A stretch of 64,000 bases of DNA, from contig NZ_MUHF01000021.1 in NCBI RefSeq assembly GCF_002217435.1, positions 9,303 through 73,302 on the forward strand. Direction: 5' to 3'. This DNA comes from Flavobacterium reichenbachii. Lineage in GTDB: Bacteria > Bacteroidota > Bacteroidia > Flavobacteriales > Flavobacteriaceae. The notes under the pieces were generated by a model. That model made no database searches. It was not told where the DNA came from and worked only from the letters and a program-made list of their open reading frames with translations. Position numbers and translations under genes: made by a program. Positions 35,078 to 43,965 of the stretch are shown piece after piece (position 1 is the first letter of the stretch; every line of letters starts with the position of its first letter).

Positions 35078-35929
35078 TTGAATACAACAATATCAAATTC
35101 TACGCTGACCGCTTCTATAAAACATTCCGGAGCCGAATTATTTTCATTAAAAGACATTCATAATAAAGAATATATATGGGAAGGAAATCCTGATTTCTGG
35201 GGCAAACACTCTCCTATTCTTTTTCCTATAGTTGGAACGTTAAAAAACAACACTTACATTATTAAGGAGAAGGAATACCAACTGCCAAGACATGGTTTTG
35301 CACGTGATATGGAATTTGAACTTGTTGAAAAAACAGAAAACAGCGCCATTTTCTCTTTGCAATCTTCGGCAAAAACATTAGAAAAATATCCCTTTGAATT
35401 TGAATTACAGCTTATTTATACTCTTCAAGAAGATACTCTGCAGATAGAATACAACGTAATTAACAAAGCAAATGAGAAAATGCCTTTTTCTATAGGCGCA
35501 CATCCTGCTATTGCACTTCCTGAGAATTTTGAAAATTATGCTTTTGAGTTTGAAAAACAAGAAATTCTAAAATATCATCTTTTAGAAAATGATTTGATTT
35601 CTGATAAAACCAAGATTCTGGAAACTACAAACAATATAATTCCTTTAAATTATGAATTGTTTAAAAATGATGCTTTGATTTTTAAAAATTTAGAATCGAA
35701 TTCTCTAACTATTTTAGAAAACTCTAAACCTTATATTAAAGTAGATTTTGAAGATTTTCCGAGTTTAGGAATCTGGACCAAAGAACAAGCTCATTTTGTG
35801 TGTATAGAACCGTGGTTTGGGTATTCTGACACAGAAAGTAATTCTGGGGATTTATTTGAAAAAGAAGGAATTATAATTCTGGAACCGCAAAAAACTTTCC
35901 ATTCAAAATTCAGTATAAAAATAGTATAA
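35078..35929 (+). CDS. aldose 1-epimerase family protein
   Basis: A 283-residue galactose-mutarotase-fold protein. It has LKDIHNKEYIWEGNPDFWGKHSP near the N-terminus, RHGFARDMEF, and the catalytic-type SIGAHPAI block; the acidic catalytic residue is near CIEPWFGYSD. This group (LacX/YeaD-like) epimerises sugars or sugar phosphates of unknown identity. The start codon is TTG; I see no ATG in frame nearby. The next gene starts 2 bases after the stop. Confidence 0.85.
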   Translation: MNTTISNSTLTASIKHSGAELFSLKDIHNKEYIWEGNPDFWGKHSPILFPIVGTLKNNTYIIKEKEYQLPRHGFARDMEFELVEKTENSAIFSLQSSAKTLEKYPFEFELQLIYTLQEDTLQIEYNVINKANEKMPFSIGAHPAIALPENFENYAFEFEKQEILKYHLLENDLISDKTKILETTNNIIPLNYELFKNDALIFKNLESNSLTILENSKPYIKVDFEDFPSLGIWTKEQAHFVCIEPWFGYSDTESNSGDLFEKEGIIILEPQKTFHSKFSIKIV

Positions 35930-35931
35930 AG

Positions 35932-36480
35932 ATGTTAGAATTTAATTTTACTCCATTTCCTGTAATAGAAACAGAACGCTTACTTTTAAGAAGAATTACT
36001 AATGATGATGTGAAGGAAGTTTTTGAATTGCGTTCGAATCCCGAAACAATGAAATACATTCCGCGTCCGCTGGTAAAAAACGATCAGGAAGCTCTGGATC
36101 ATATTGCAATGATTGAAGATAAAATTAATACCAATACTGGAATAAACTGGGGGATTACTATAAAAAATGACCCTAAACTATTGGGTATTATTGGTTACTA
36201 CAGATTACAGCCCGAAAATTACCGTGCAGAGATCGGTTATATGTTATTGCCCGATTTTCACGGAAAAGGAATCATTCCTGAAGCTGTAAACCGATTGATA
36301 AAATATGGCTTTGAAGATCTAAAACTTCACTCTATAGAAGCTGTAATAGATCCTGGAAACATTGGATCTGAAAAAGTACTGCAAAAATGCGGTTTTATAA
36401 AAGAAGCACATCTAAAAGAATCAGAATTTTGGGAAGGAAAATTTCTTGATAAGGTAATCTACTCATTATTAGAAAAGTAA
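35932..36480 (+). CDS. RimJ/RimL-type GNAT acetyltransferase
   Basis: A 182-residue GNAT of the RimJ/RimL group: ETERLLLRRIT at the start, acetyl-CoA loop FHGKGIIPEAV, and the typical KVLQKCGF near the end. Such enzymes acetylate protein N-termini or small molecules; the target is not deducible. It is directly downstream of the epimerase-like gene, probably in one transcript. Confidence 0.85.
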   Translation: MLEFNFTPFPVIETERLLLRRITNDDVKEVFELRSNPETMKYIPRPLVKNDQEALDHIAMIEDKINTNTGINWGITIKNDPKLLGIIGYYRLQPENYRAEIGYMLLPDFHGKGIIPEAVNRLIKYGFEDLKLHSIEAVIDPGNIGSEKVLQKCGFIKEAHLKESEFWEGKFLDKVIYSLLEK

Positions 36481-36613
36481 TTTCTATTGTCTAAAATTTT
36501 AAAAATTATTCTTATTAAATACGCAATTCTAAATACTAGAAAATATAGTATTGCGTTATATTTGCACCCGAAATAAGGAATTGACCACTATTTCCTAAAA
36601 CAAATATTTCTTT

Positions 36614-37168
36614 ATGAGAAAACTAATTATCCTAATTGTTCTTCTATTTGCGATTCAATTACAGAGTCAAACTTTTATAAAATTTAATGGTGCAACTGCT
36701 CTAATTGGCGTTCCGAATATTGGTATAGAAACGAGTATTGGAGAAAAAACTACTTTTAGTTTTGATGTTATGGCTTCTTTCTGGAAATCATTTAACGGAC
36801 ACAGCCCAATGGAATTTTATACTTTTACTCCAGAAGTTCGTTACCACTTTAAAGAAAAATACAACGGATTTTATGCCGGTATACACGCTGGACCTGATAT
36901 GTACAAAATTCAAAAATGGAATTACTGGAACAGTAATCATTATGAACATGGATTTGGTTATCGTTTGGGTGTTACAGTAGGTTATAATGTCAAAATAAGC
37001 GAAAAACTTTTATTAGATGTTTTTGTCGGCGGCGGCTGGCATCAGGGATTCTATCATGGATATTATAATGATGGAACGCCGGGCCGATATGAAAAAGCTC
37101 CAAACTGGAACAAAAGCGGGGAATGGCTTCCTTACCGTGGAGGCGTTATGATTTCGTATAAATTATAA
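36614..37168 (+). CDS. small outer-membrane beta-barrel protein (DUF3575-like)
   Basis: A 184-residue protein with signal peptide MRKLIILIVLLFAIQLQSQ, alternating beta-strand pattern and a C-terminal aromatic/hydrophobic strand (GGVMISYKL). The PEVRYHFKEKYNGFYAGIHAG region resembles DUF3575 proteins of Bacteroidota. It has a TATATTTG -7-like element at 36557-36564. It ends 6 bases into the convergent VF530 gene. Function unknown. Confidence 0.7.
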   Translation: MRKLIILIVLLFAIQLQSQTFIKFNGATALIGVPNIGIETSIGEKTTFSFDVMASFWKSFNGHSPMEFYTFTPEVRYHFKEKYNGFYAGIHAGPDMYKIQKWNYWNSNHYEHGFGYRLGVTVGYNVKISEKLLLDVFVGGGWHQGFYHGYYNDGTPGRYEKAPNWNKSGEWLPYRGGVMISYKL

Positions 37169-37393
37169 TTTAGCAAACTTAGGCAGCGATTTTACATACA
37201 AATCTTCTACTTTTTTACGAGCCCAATCGGTTTTTCTTAGAAAAGTTAAACTTGATTTTACACTCGGATTTGACAGAAAGCATTTTACAGGAATCAATTC
37301 TCCTAAAGTATCAAAACCGTAATAATCTACTAATGTTTCTACTATTTTTTGAAGTGTAACTCCGTGAAGAGGATCTTTTGATTGATTTTCCAT
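37163..37393 (-). CDS. VF530 family DNA-binding protein (DUF2132)
   Basis: A 76-residue helical protein with the family pattern KDPLHGVTLQKIVETLVDYYGF, CFLSNPSVKSSL and LRKTDWARKKVE. VF530 proteins are small, conserved, and have been described as DNA-binding from a structure; their role is unclear. It overlaps the convergent upstream gene by 6 bases. Confidence 0.88.
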   Translation of the reverse strand: MENQSKDPLHGVTLQKIVETLVDYYGFDTLGELIPVKCFLSNPSVKSSLTFLRKTDWARKKVEDLYVKSLPKFAKL

Positions 37394-37416
37394 TTTAAAT
37401 AAATTAAATAATATTA

Positions 37417-37446
37417 AAAGACCGTACTCAAAAAAGTACGGTCTTT
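37417..37446 (-). terminator. terminator of the outer-membrane protein gene at 37493
   Basis: A 12-bp perfect stem AAAGACCGTACT/AGTACGGTCTTT with a 6-base A-rich loop, 47 bases past the stop. Confidence 0.85.
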
Positions 37447-37492
37447 GTTTTTACAAAATTAGTAAATTGAAATCGAAATCATCAATTACAAA

Positions 37493-38119
37493 TTAGAATA
37501 TAAATTTAAATCCGACAGCTAGTGGAGATGTTAAATTGGAACCTCCAACTAAATAAGCAGAATCAACATTTGCCATATGCGCTAATCCAAAATTTGTTAC
37601 AGTTGTTTTTTCTCCTTCTTCCGGTTTTATTGTTGTTGAAGTGAAATTTGCTAAATCATATGAAAATTCTACTGAGAAATTCTTAGTAACAAAATAATCA
37701 AATCCTCCTGATACAGACAGACCAACCTGATTTATTTTTGTACCACCTTCTTTTTCTTTACCAGTAATAACCGGTAAAGCCGCTTGTCCGAAGAAATAAA
37801 GAGAACCGGCAACATTCCAATATTTTCTTGCTAATGGCTGAATTACAATTAAATCTGTTTTTGCAGATGTTCCTTCATCAGAAGCAGATTTCATATTAAT
37901 ATACCCCAAACCTGCTCCAATTGCTACAGACGGCGTAACAAATGTACCAACGATAGGTATTACAGATAAATTTGTGTTTTTAACGTCAGCCGTTTTAGTC
38001 TGCTGGTAACCAAATTGCGATGTTGCAAACCATGCGCCTTTTAATCCTTGAGCTGAATCTTGAGCTTTTGCTGTCAATCCGATTAATACAATACCAATTA
38101 ATGTTACAATTTTTTTCAT
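37493..38119 (-). CDS. outer-membrane beta-barrel protein
   Basis: A 208-residue protein with signal peptide MKKIVTLIGIVLIGLTAKAQ and an eight-strand porin-like barrel pattern ending in a strand with terminal Phe (AVGFKFIF), the usual outer-membrane insertion signal. It resembles OmpW/opacity-type barrels. No specific ligand or partner can be read. Confidence 0.78.
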   Translation of the reverse strand: MKKIVTLIGIVLIGLTAKAQDSAQGLKGAWFATSQFGYQQTKTADVKNTNLSVIPIVGTFVTPSVAIGAGLGYINMKSASDEGTSAKTDLIVIQPLARKYWNVAGSLYFFGQAALPVITGKEKEGGTKINQVGLSVSGGFDYFVTKNFSVEFSYDLANFTSTTIKPEEGEKTTVTNFGLAHMANVDSAYLVGGSNLTSPLAVGFKFIF

Positions 38120-38260
38120 TTTTGAGTTTGTTTTAAATTATTCAACAAACTTATGAGTAAGGTTATTCGGTAAAAATGATTAAAATCATAGATTAAAAAA
38201 AAACTTTAATTATCTTTAAATTGAGTAAAGTTTTTCATTTTTATTTTACATTTGCATTCT

Positions 38261-38716
38261 ATGTTAAAATCAGTCAATATACTTAATAAAAGAGCGCGCT
38301 TCGATTACGAAGTGATCGATACTTACACTGCCGGCATTGTTTTATCAGGAACTGAAATAAAATCAATCCGTTTGGGTAAAGCAAATATTACCGAAAGTTT
38401 TTGTGAATTTAGCAAGCTTGAACTTTTTGCTATAAACACCTATATCGAAGAATATTCTTTTGGAAATCAATTCAACCATAAATCAAGAAGTGAAAGAAAA
38501 TTGCTTTTGAACAAAAAGGAATTAAAAAGCCTTCATAAAAGTGTTCAGGCTAAAGGACTTACTATTGTTCCCCTAAAATTATTTACCAATGAAAAAGGTC
38601 TTGCAAAATTGCAGATCGGTCTTTGCAAGGGTAAGAAAAATTATGACAAACGAGAGTCTCTAAAAGAACAGGATACAAAACGCGATTTAGACCGAATTAA
38701 AAAAGCGTATAACTAA
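38261..38716 (+). CDS. smpB: SsrA-binding protein SmpB
   Basis: The partner of tmRNA in trans-translation, which frees ribosomes stuck on broken mRNAs. It has the beta-barrel core with NKRARFDYEV, GTEIKSIRLGKANI, and the basic C-terminal tail GKKNYDKRESLKEQDTKRDL that enters the mRNA channel. Start at 38261 (MLKSVNILN), 6 bases after a TACATTTG -7 element (38247-38254), so the mRNA leader is very short. Length is 151, normal. The tmRNA gene itself is not in the window. Confidence 0.94.
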   Translation: MLKSVNILNKRARFDYEVIDTYTAGIVLSGTEIKSIRLGKANITESFCEFSKLELFAINTYIEEYSFGNQFNHKSRSERKLLLNKKELKSLHKSVQAKGLTIVPLKLFTNEKGLAKLQIGLCKGKKNYDKRESLKEQDTKRDLDRIKKAYN

Positions 38717-38736
38717 ATTTGTATTTAAGATACATC

Positions 38737-38765
38737 AAAAAGCAATATCTAATATTGCTTTTTTT
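38737..38765 (+). terminator. terminator of smpB
   Basis: A 12-bp stem AAAAAGCAATAT/ATATTGCTTTTT with a very short loop and T run, 20 bases after the stop. Confidence 0.82.
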
Positions 38766-38810
38766 ATTTTCATTTTATTGACCAATTTTGTCAAGACTTA
38801 AAATTTCATC

Positions 38811-39818
38811 ATGAAGTCACTGTTAAAAAATGCAAGAGAACAAAAAGGTCTAAAAACTCGCGAAGTTTCGCAAATGCTTGGTATTGATCAGGCGCTAATA
38901 AGTAAATTTGAATCAGGAACCAGAAAACCAACCCGAGAGCAAATCTCTAAACTTTCTCAACTTTTAGAGATTGATTATGAAAGTTTGATGACTGCGTGGC
39001 TTAAAGAAAAAATTTTGTATGAAATTGGTAATGAAGAATTTGCCTTAAAAGCGCTGCTTCTTGCAGAACAAGAGATTCAAAATAACAGCAAACAAATCAA
39101 TACTATACTATTAACCTCTATACAAGGCATTTTAGACGAAATTGATACACTGAAAAATCAGATGGAATCGTTTAATCACTTTGAATTACGTCAAATTTCC
39201 AAAACTTTAGAATTAGAATTCATCTTTAAAAACATTTATTTCAATAGTAATTCTTTAACCTTAGAAGAAACTAAATCTGTTATTAATGATGGACTAACTA
39301 TTGCTGGCAAAAGTATGCAGGAGCATATGGAAGCAATAAATTTTCACGAAACAATACTCTACATTAAAGATTTAGTCCAAAAGAAGACAGCTTTGAATGA
39401 AAAAGAGTTTCTTTTCGTTCATCATTTAATATTTAAAGGTACTTCTGCTAATAGTTCAGGAAAATTTAAAAATGATACGCTGATTGTACGTGAAATGAAT
39501 TTACTTTTTAATTGGTACGAAACGCATAAAAACAATCTGCATCCAATAATTTTAGCTTCAGAAACATATCTTAAAATACTGGATATAAACCCTTTTGAAA
39601 ATGGAAATATTCAAATGGCAACTTTGATATTAAATTGGATTTTGCTTCAAAATAATTACACTTACATTTCGGTCAAAGCAGATATAAAAAGCGTAAATGA
39701 ATATTTCTCTGTCTTGGAAGAAAGCAAAAATCAAAATGACACGTTTATTTTCATTAATTATATTCTTGAACTTGAAAAAGAAAATCTGTATCGTGCTCTG
39801 GAATTGGCATCAAAATAA
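38811..39818 (+). CDS. XRE-type HTH protein with degenerate Fic domain
   Basis: Residues 1-60 are a clear Cro/C1 helix-turn-helix (LKTREVSQMLGIDQALISKFE). From about residue 130 the protein follows a Fic fold: SLTLEETKSVINDGLTIAGK, HLIFKG, and the active-site loop at 260-271. The canonical HPFxDGNGRxxR is here N260-P-F-E-N-G-N-I-Q-M-A-T, so the catalytic His and both Arg are lost. The inhibitory (S/T)xxxE(G/N) motif expected just before SLTLEE is also absent. It is therefore probably not an AMP-transferase but a regulator that reuses the fold. A terminator follows. Confidence 0.82.
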   Translation: MKSLLKNAREQKGLKTREVSQMLGIDQALISKFESGTRKPTREQISKLSQLLEIDYESLMTAWLKEKILYEIGNEEFALKALLLAEQEIQNNSKQINTILLTSIQGILDEIDTLKNQMESFNHFELRQISKTLELEFIFKNIYFNSNSLTLEETKSVINDGLTIAGKSMQEHMEAINFHETILYIKDLVQKKTALNEKEFLFVHHLIFKGTSANSSGKFKNDTLIVREMNLLFNWYETHKNNLHPIILASETYLKILDINPFENGNIQMATLILNWILLQNNYTYISVKADIKSVNEYFSVLEESKNQNDTFIFINYILELEKENLYRALELASK

Positions 39819-39841
39819 AAAGCCCAGACAAATGGGCTTTT
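39817..39841. terminator. bidirectional terminator
   Basis: A 9-bp stem AAAAGCCCA/TGGGCTTTT between the convergent HTH-Fic gene and pcm. Confidence 0.8.
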
Positions 39842-39844
39842 ATT

Positions 39845-40486
39845 TTAATTTTTATCTTCTAATAAAGGAACAAATCGAAACTCTCCAAACTCATGTTTTT
39901 CAAACTGAGTTTCATTTTTCCTGATTAATAAAGTCATAATCTGAACATCTTCGCCAAGCGGAATAACAAGCCTTCCTCCTATTTTTAATTGTGCCATTAA
40001 AGGCTGCGGGATAAATGGAGCTCCAGCTGTAACAATAATACTGTCAAACGGTGCATAACTTGGTAATCCTTTATATCCATCTCCAAAAGACAAATGTTTT
40101 GGTCGAATGTTTAATTTAGGAAACAAATTTGAGGTCTGCTTAAACAATTCGTTTTGTCTTTCAATACTATAAACTTTGGCGCCCAACATGCACAAAACTG
40201 CAGTTTGATAACCAGAACCTGTACCGATTTCAAGAATTTTATGTTCTTTTTTAACTTCCAGTAACTGCGATTGAAAAGCAACTGTGTAAGGCTGCGAAAT
40301 AGTTTGACCTGCGCCAATAGGAAATGCCTTGTCCTGATAAGCATAATCTTCAAAACTTGAATTTAAAAAAAGGTGTCTTGGGATTTTTTTTATCGCATCC
40401 AAAACTGCTCTATCGGTAATTCCTTTTTGTTCTAAAGTACTTACTAATTGATTACGAAGTCCTTGATGTTTGGCAGTGTCTTTCAA
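39845..40486 (-). CDS. pcm: protein-L-isoaspartate O-methyltransferase
   Basis: Repairs isoaspartyl damage in aged proteins using S-adenosylmethionine. Motif I is ILEIGTGSGYQTAVL; the substrate loop GAGQTISQPYTVA and the post-motif DSIIVTAGAPFIP are intact. Length is 213, normal. The C-terminal strand ends FRFVPL, as usual in the family. Confidence 0.94.
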   Translation of the reverse strand: MKDTAKHQGLRNQLVSTLEQKGITDRAVLDAIKKIPRHLFLNSSFEDYAYQDKAFPIGAGQTISQPYTVAFQSQLLEVKKEHKILEIGTGSGYQTAVLCMLGAKVYSIERQNELFKQTSNLFPKLNIRPKHLSFGDGYKGLPSYAPFDSIIVTAGAPFIPQPLMAQLKIGGRLVIPLGEDVQIMTLLIRKNETQFEKHEFGEFRFVPLLEDKN

Positions 40487-40565
40487 AATGGGTAGGTTTT
40501 ATTTTCGCAAAAATAAGAAACAAAAAAGGAAATCAAATATTGATTTTTAATTATTAAATTAATAA

Positions 40566-40640
40566 AGTTAAAAGTAGAAAGTAGAAAGTCAAAAGCCATA
40601 ACTGACGATTTACAATTCACAATTCAGAACTCACAATTAG
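40566..40640. repeat. phrase repeats before the oxidoreductase gene
   Basis: Tandem AAGTAGAAAGTAGAAAGTC (40570-40590), then ACAATTCACAATTCAGAAC and TCACAATTAG (40611-40640). Short direct repeats without an ORF. Confidence 0.5.
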
Positions 40641-40697
40641 TTAAATTCATTTTTACTTTCAACAAATAAATTATATTTTTGTTTAAAATACATTCTC

Positions 40698-41663
40698 ATG
40701 TTAAAAGTAGGAGTTTTAGGTGCTGGTCATCTTGGTAAAATACATTTACGCTTATTACAACAATCTGACCAATACGAATTAGTTGGATTTTACGACGAAA
40801 ATCAAGAAAATGCCGAAAGAATTTCTAAAGAATTTGGCTATAAAAACTTCAGTACAATTGCAAAACTCATTCATGCTGTCGACGTAATTGATATCGTTAC
40901 TCCAACCCTTTCGCACTATAAATGTGCTAAAGTAGCGATAAAATCAGGAAAACATATCTTTATAGAAAAACCAATTGCCAATACTGTCGAAGAAGCAGAA
41001 GAAATTATTGCTTTGGCTAAAGAATACAATGTAAAAGGACAGGTTGGTCATGTTGAGCGTTTTAATCCTGCATTCATCGCGACAAAAAATATGATCGAAA
41101 ACCCGATGTTTATAGAAACGCATCGTTTGGCCGAATTTAATCCGCGTGGTACAGATGTTCCTGTGGTTCTGGATTTAATGATTCACGATATTGATGCAAT
41201 TTTAAGTGTTGTAAATTCAAAAGTAAAAAATATCAATGCAAGTGGTGTTTCTGTTATTAGTGAAACCCCAGATATTGCAAATGCCAGAATCGAATTCGAA
41301 AACGGCTGCGTTGCCAACTTAACGGCAAGTAGAATTTCATTAAAAAACATGCGTAAATCACGTTTCTTTCAGAAAGACGCTTACATTTCAGTCGACTTTT
41401 TAGAGAAAAAATGTGAAGTTGTTCGTATGAAAGATGCCCCAGAAGTACCTGGAGATTTTGATATGATTTTGCAAAATGCAGAAGGTGTAAAAAAACAAAT
41501 CTATTTTACAAATCCTGATGTTGAACAAAACAATGCAATTCTTGACGAATTAGAGTCTTTTGCAAATGCAATTAATACCAATACTACACCAGTAGTTACT
41601 CTTGAACAAGCGACAGATGCATTGCGAGTAGCATACCAAATTATTGATTGTTTCAACAAATAA
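40698..41663 (+). CDS. Gfo/Idh/MocA family oxidoreductase
   Basis: A 321-residue NAD(P)-dependent dehydrogenase. It has a Rossmann loop VLGAGHLGKIHL, the family EKPIANT block, and GHVERFNPAF followed by a C-terminal alpha/beta domain with LMIHDIDAIL holding the catalytic-type His. The GHVERFNP pattern resembles UDP-N-acetylglucosamine 3-dehydrogenase-like members, but the substrate is unproven. A TATTTTTG -7-like element is at 40674-40681. Confidence 0.85.
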   Translation: MLKVGVLGAGHLGKIHLRLLQQSDQYELVGFYDENQENAERISKEFGYKNFSTIAKLIHAVDVIDIVTPTLSHYKCAKVAIKSGKHIFIEKPIANTVEEAEEIIALAKEYNVKGQVGHVERFNPAFIATKNMIENPMFIETHRLAEFNPRGTDVPVVLDLMIHDIDAILSVVNSKVKNINASGVSVISETPDIANARIEFENGCVANLTASRISLKNMRKSRFFQKDAYISVDFLEKKCEVVRMKDAPEVPGDFDMILQNAEGVKKQIYFTNPDVEQNNAILDELESFANAINTNTTPVVTLEQATDALRVAYQIIDCFNK

Positions 41664-41685
41664 AATAAGTAATTTTAAAATAAAT

Positions 41686-41727
41686 TAGCCACGAATTCAC
41701 GAATTAATTGGTGAATTCGTGGCTAAA
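41686..41727. repeat. perfect hairpin TTAGCCACGAATTCAC
   Basis: Two perfectly complementary 16-bp arms (41686-41701 and 41712-41727) with a 10-base loop, filling the gap between the oxidoreductase and hbd. The GCCACGAATT head is shared with the large repeat at 22761-23032. It lacks a T run, so it is not a typical terminator. Confidence 0.85.
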
Positions 41728-41751
41728 TCATAAATAAAACATCTACCACAA

Positions 41752-42639
41752 ATGAAAATAATAGCTGTAATCGGAGCAGGAACAATGGGCAATGGAATTG
41801 CACATACTTTTGCGCAAAGCGGATTTACCGTAAAATTAATCGACGTTTCTGAAAAATCATTAGATAAAGGAATGGCAACTATTGCAGCCAATTTAGAGCG
41901 TATGCTTTCTAAAGGCACTATTACTCAGGAAGATGTTGCCAAAACAATCACGAATATTATAACGTATACCGATATTAAAGATGGTGTTGTAGGCGCTGAT
42001 TTGGTTGTTGAAGCTGCAACTGAAAATGTAGAATTAAAACTCAATATTTTCAAACAATTAAACGAAGCTTGTTCTCATAATACTATTTTAGCTACTAATA
42101 CTTCATCAATCTCAATAACTCAAATTGGAGCAGTTGTTACACATCCTGAACGCGTTATTGGAATGCATTTTATGAATCCGGTACCGATTATGAAATTGGT
42201 AGAAATTATCCGCGGGTACAACACCAGCGATGAAGTAACTAAAATCATCATGGATTTATCTGAAAAATTAGGTAAAGTTCCTGTTGAAGTAAACGATTAT
42301 CCGGGTTTTGTAGCCAACAGAATTTTAATGCCTATGCTAAATGAAGCAATAGAAACGTTATATAATAAAGTTGCAGGCGTTTATGAAATTGATACCGTAA
42401 TGAAATTAGGAATGGGACACCCGATGGGACCGCTTCAATTGGCAGATTTTATTGGCCTTGACGTTTGTCTTGCAATTCTAAATGTAATGTACGACGGCTT
42501 CAAAAACCCAAAATACGCTCCTTGTCCATTATTAATAAATATGGTTAGAGCCGGAAAACTTGGTGTAAAATCAGGTGAAGGATTTTATGATTACAGCGAA
42601 AGTAAAAAAGCGGAGAAAATTTCGAAACAGTTTATCTAA
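41752..42639 (+). CDS. hbd: 3-hydroxybutyryl-CoA dehydrogenase
   Basis: Short-form 3-hydroxyacyl-CoA dehydrogenase (NAD-binding IGAGTMGNGIAHTFAQSG at the N-terminus; catalytic HFMNPVPIMKLVEI with the His; substrate-binding NTSSISIT). Length 295 is full for the single-function FadB2/Hbd type. It acts in short-chain fatty acid or butanoate metabolism. It is followed 10 bases later by a small unknown gene. Confidence 0.9.
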   Translation: MKIIAVIGAGTMGNGIAHTFAQSGFTVKLIDVSEKSLDKGMATIAANLERMLSKGTITQEDVAKTITNIITYTDIKDGVVGADLVVEAATENVELKLNIFKQLNEACSHNTILATNTSSISITQIGAVVTHPERVIGMHFMNPVPIMKLVEIIRGYNTSDEVTKIIMDLSEKLGKVPVEVNDYPGFVANRILMPMLNEAIETLYNKVAGVYEIDTVMKLGMGHPMGPLQLADFIGLDVCLAILNVMYDGFKNPKYAPCPLLINMVRAGKLGVKSGEGFYDYSESKKAEKISKQFI

Positions 42640-42649
42640 AGAATAATCT

Positions 42650-43237
42650 ATGAGAAATCTGTTTTTTATTCTTATCCATTTAATAGCCACAATTTGCATA
42701 TCACAAAACACAAATTCAGATTCTGATAAGGAGTTTACAATTCATCAAATTGATAGTATCTGTGACAAAAATGGCAGATATATAATTTCTGAAGGCAAAA
42801 TAGGTGCAACTGTAGAAATTAAAGCTAAGAGGCAAAAGACAAAAATTCTAAACGGAAGCGGAGGTTTCTCATACACTCTTTATCAGCACCATTTTAATGA
42901 AGAGAACTACAATGCTCTATCACAAATAGAACAGAGAAAATATAAATTTGAAAAATATACTAATTTAATAAAGGGAGAATATCATCAGGCAATTCACTAT
43001 GAGAATGCATATTCTGAAAATATTTATGGCGAATTTTACTATTTTAAAACATCGCTTTTTTATGTAAAAATTAAAATTATTAAATCAGAAAATAATAAAG
43101 AAGATATTTCAGAAACATTCAGCTCCAGTATTACAGAATTAGACAATTCAAAAGAAATAAAAAGTTCTTTCATTGACATTAAAAAGTGGGTGAACGAAAA
43201 TAATGATAAAATACTAAAGATTTATAATCAAAAATGA
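42650..43237 (+). CDS. secreted protein of unknown function
   Basis: A 195-residue protein with a signal peptide (MRNLFFILIHLIATICIS). The mature part is rich in Lys, Glu, Asn and Ile and has no motif I recognise. The reading frame is clear and sits tightly between hbd and the YggS-type gene (4-base overlap with the latter), so translation is probably coupled. Confidence 0.65.
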   Translation: MRNLFFILIHLIATICISQNTNSDSDKEFTIHQIDSICDKNGRYIISEGKIGATVEIKAKRQKTKILNGSGGFSYTLYQHHFNEENYNALSQIEQRKYKFEKYTNLIKGEYHQAIHYENAYSENIYGEFYYFKTSLFYVKIKIIKSENNKEDISETFSSSITELDNSKEIKSSFIDIKKWVNENNDKILKIYNQK

Positions 43238-43896
43238 GTGCAATAAAGCAAAACCTATCTGAAATAAAGTCGACTATTCCTGAAAATGTTACTCTAGTTG
43301 CTGTTTCAAAAACAAAACCTGTTTCAGACTTAATGCAAGCCTATGAAGCCGGACAACGCATTTTTGGAGAAAACAAAATTCAGGAAATGACGGAGAAATG
43401 GGAAGAAATGCCAAAAGACATTCAATGGCATATGATTGGTCATGTTCAGTCGAATAAGGTTAAGTTTATGGCGCCATATGTAGATTTAATTCACGGCGTT
43501 GATAGTCTTAATTTATTGCAGGAAATCAACAAACAAGCTTTAAAAAATAATAGAATTATAGACTGTCTTCTTCAAATTTATATTGCCGAAGAAGAAAGTA
43601 AATTTGGTTTAGATCAAAATGAATTAAATAAACTTTTAACTTCTGTGGAACTAAAAGAGTTGAAAAATATTCGTATCTTAGGGTTAATGGGAATGGCTAC
43701 TTTTACAGAAGATCAAAACCAAATTAAAAAAGAATTTACACATTTAAAATCAATTTTTGATTCTATTAAAACACTGGAAATACCTAATTGTAAATTGAAT
43801 ACAGTTTCGATGGGAATGTCTGGTGATTATCAGTTGGCAATAGAAAACGGCAGCACAATGGTTCGTATTGGAAGCAGCATTTTTGGAGGCCGTTAA
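43234..43896 (+). CDS. YggS/PROSC family PLP-binding protein
   Basis: A 220-residue PLP homeostasis protein. The PLP lysine is in VAVSKTKP near residue 28, followed by FGENKIQEM, WHMIGHVQSNK, LGLMGMAT and the phosphate-binding SMGMSGDYQLAIENGSTMVRIG. The family carries PLP but has no known catalytic reaction; it keeps free PLP balanced. The start overlaps the preceding gene by 4 bases. Confidence 0.92.
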   Translation: MSAIKQNLSEIKSTIPENVTLVAVSKTKPVSDLMQAYEAGQRIFGENKIQEMTEKWEEMPKDIQWHMIGHVQSNKVKFMAPYVDLIHGVDSLNLLQEINKQALKNNRIIDCLLQIYIAEEESKFGLDQNELNKLLTSVELKELKNIRILGLMGMATFTEDQNQIKKEFTHLKSIFDSIKTLEIPNCKLNTVSMGMSGDYQLAIENGSTMVRIGSSIFGGR

Positions 43897-43965
43897 ATTG
43901 CAAAATATATCTATTGTAAGACGCTGCAATGCGACTCTACAGAAACTCAACACCGAATACTGAAT

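Noticed and set aside
35078..35080. Alternative ATG start for the aldose epimerase gene
   Set aside because: No in-frame ATG lies close upstream or early in the gene; TTG keeps the full family length. The same holds for the nuclease fusion at 43966.
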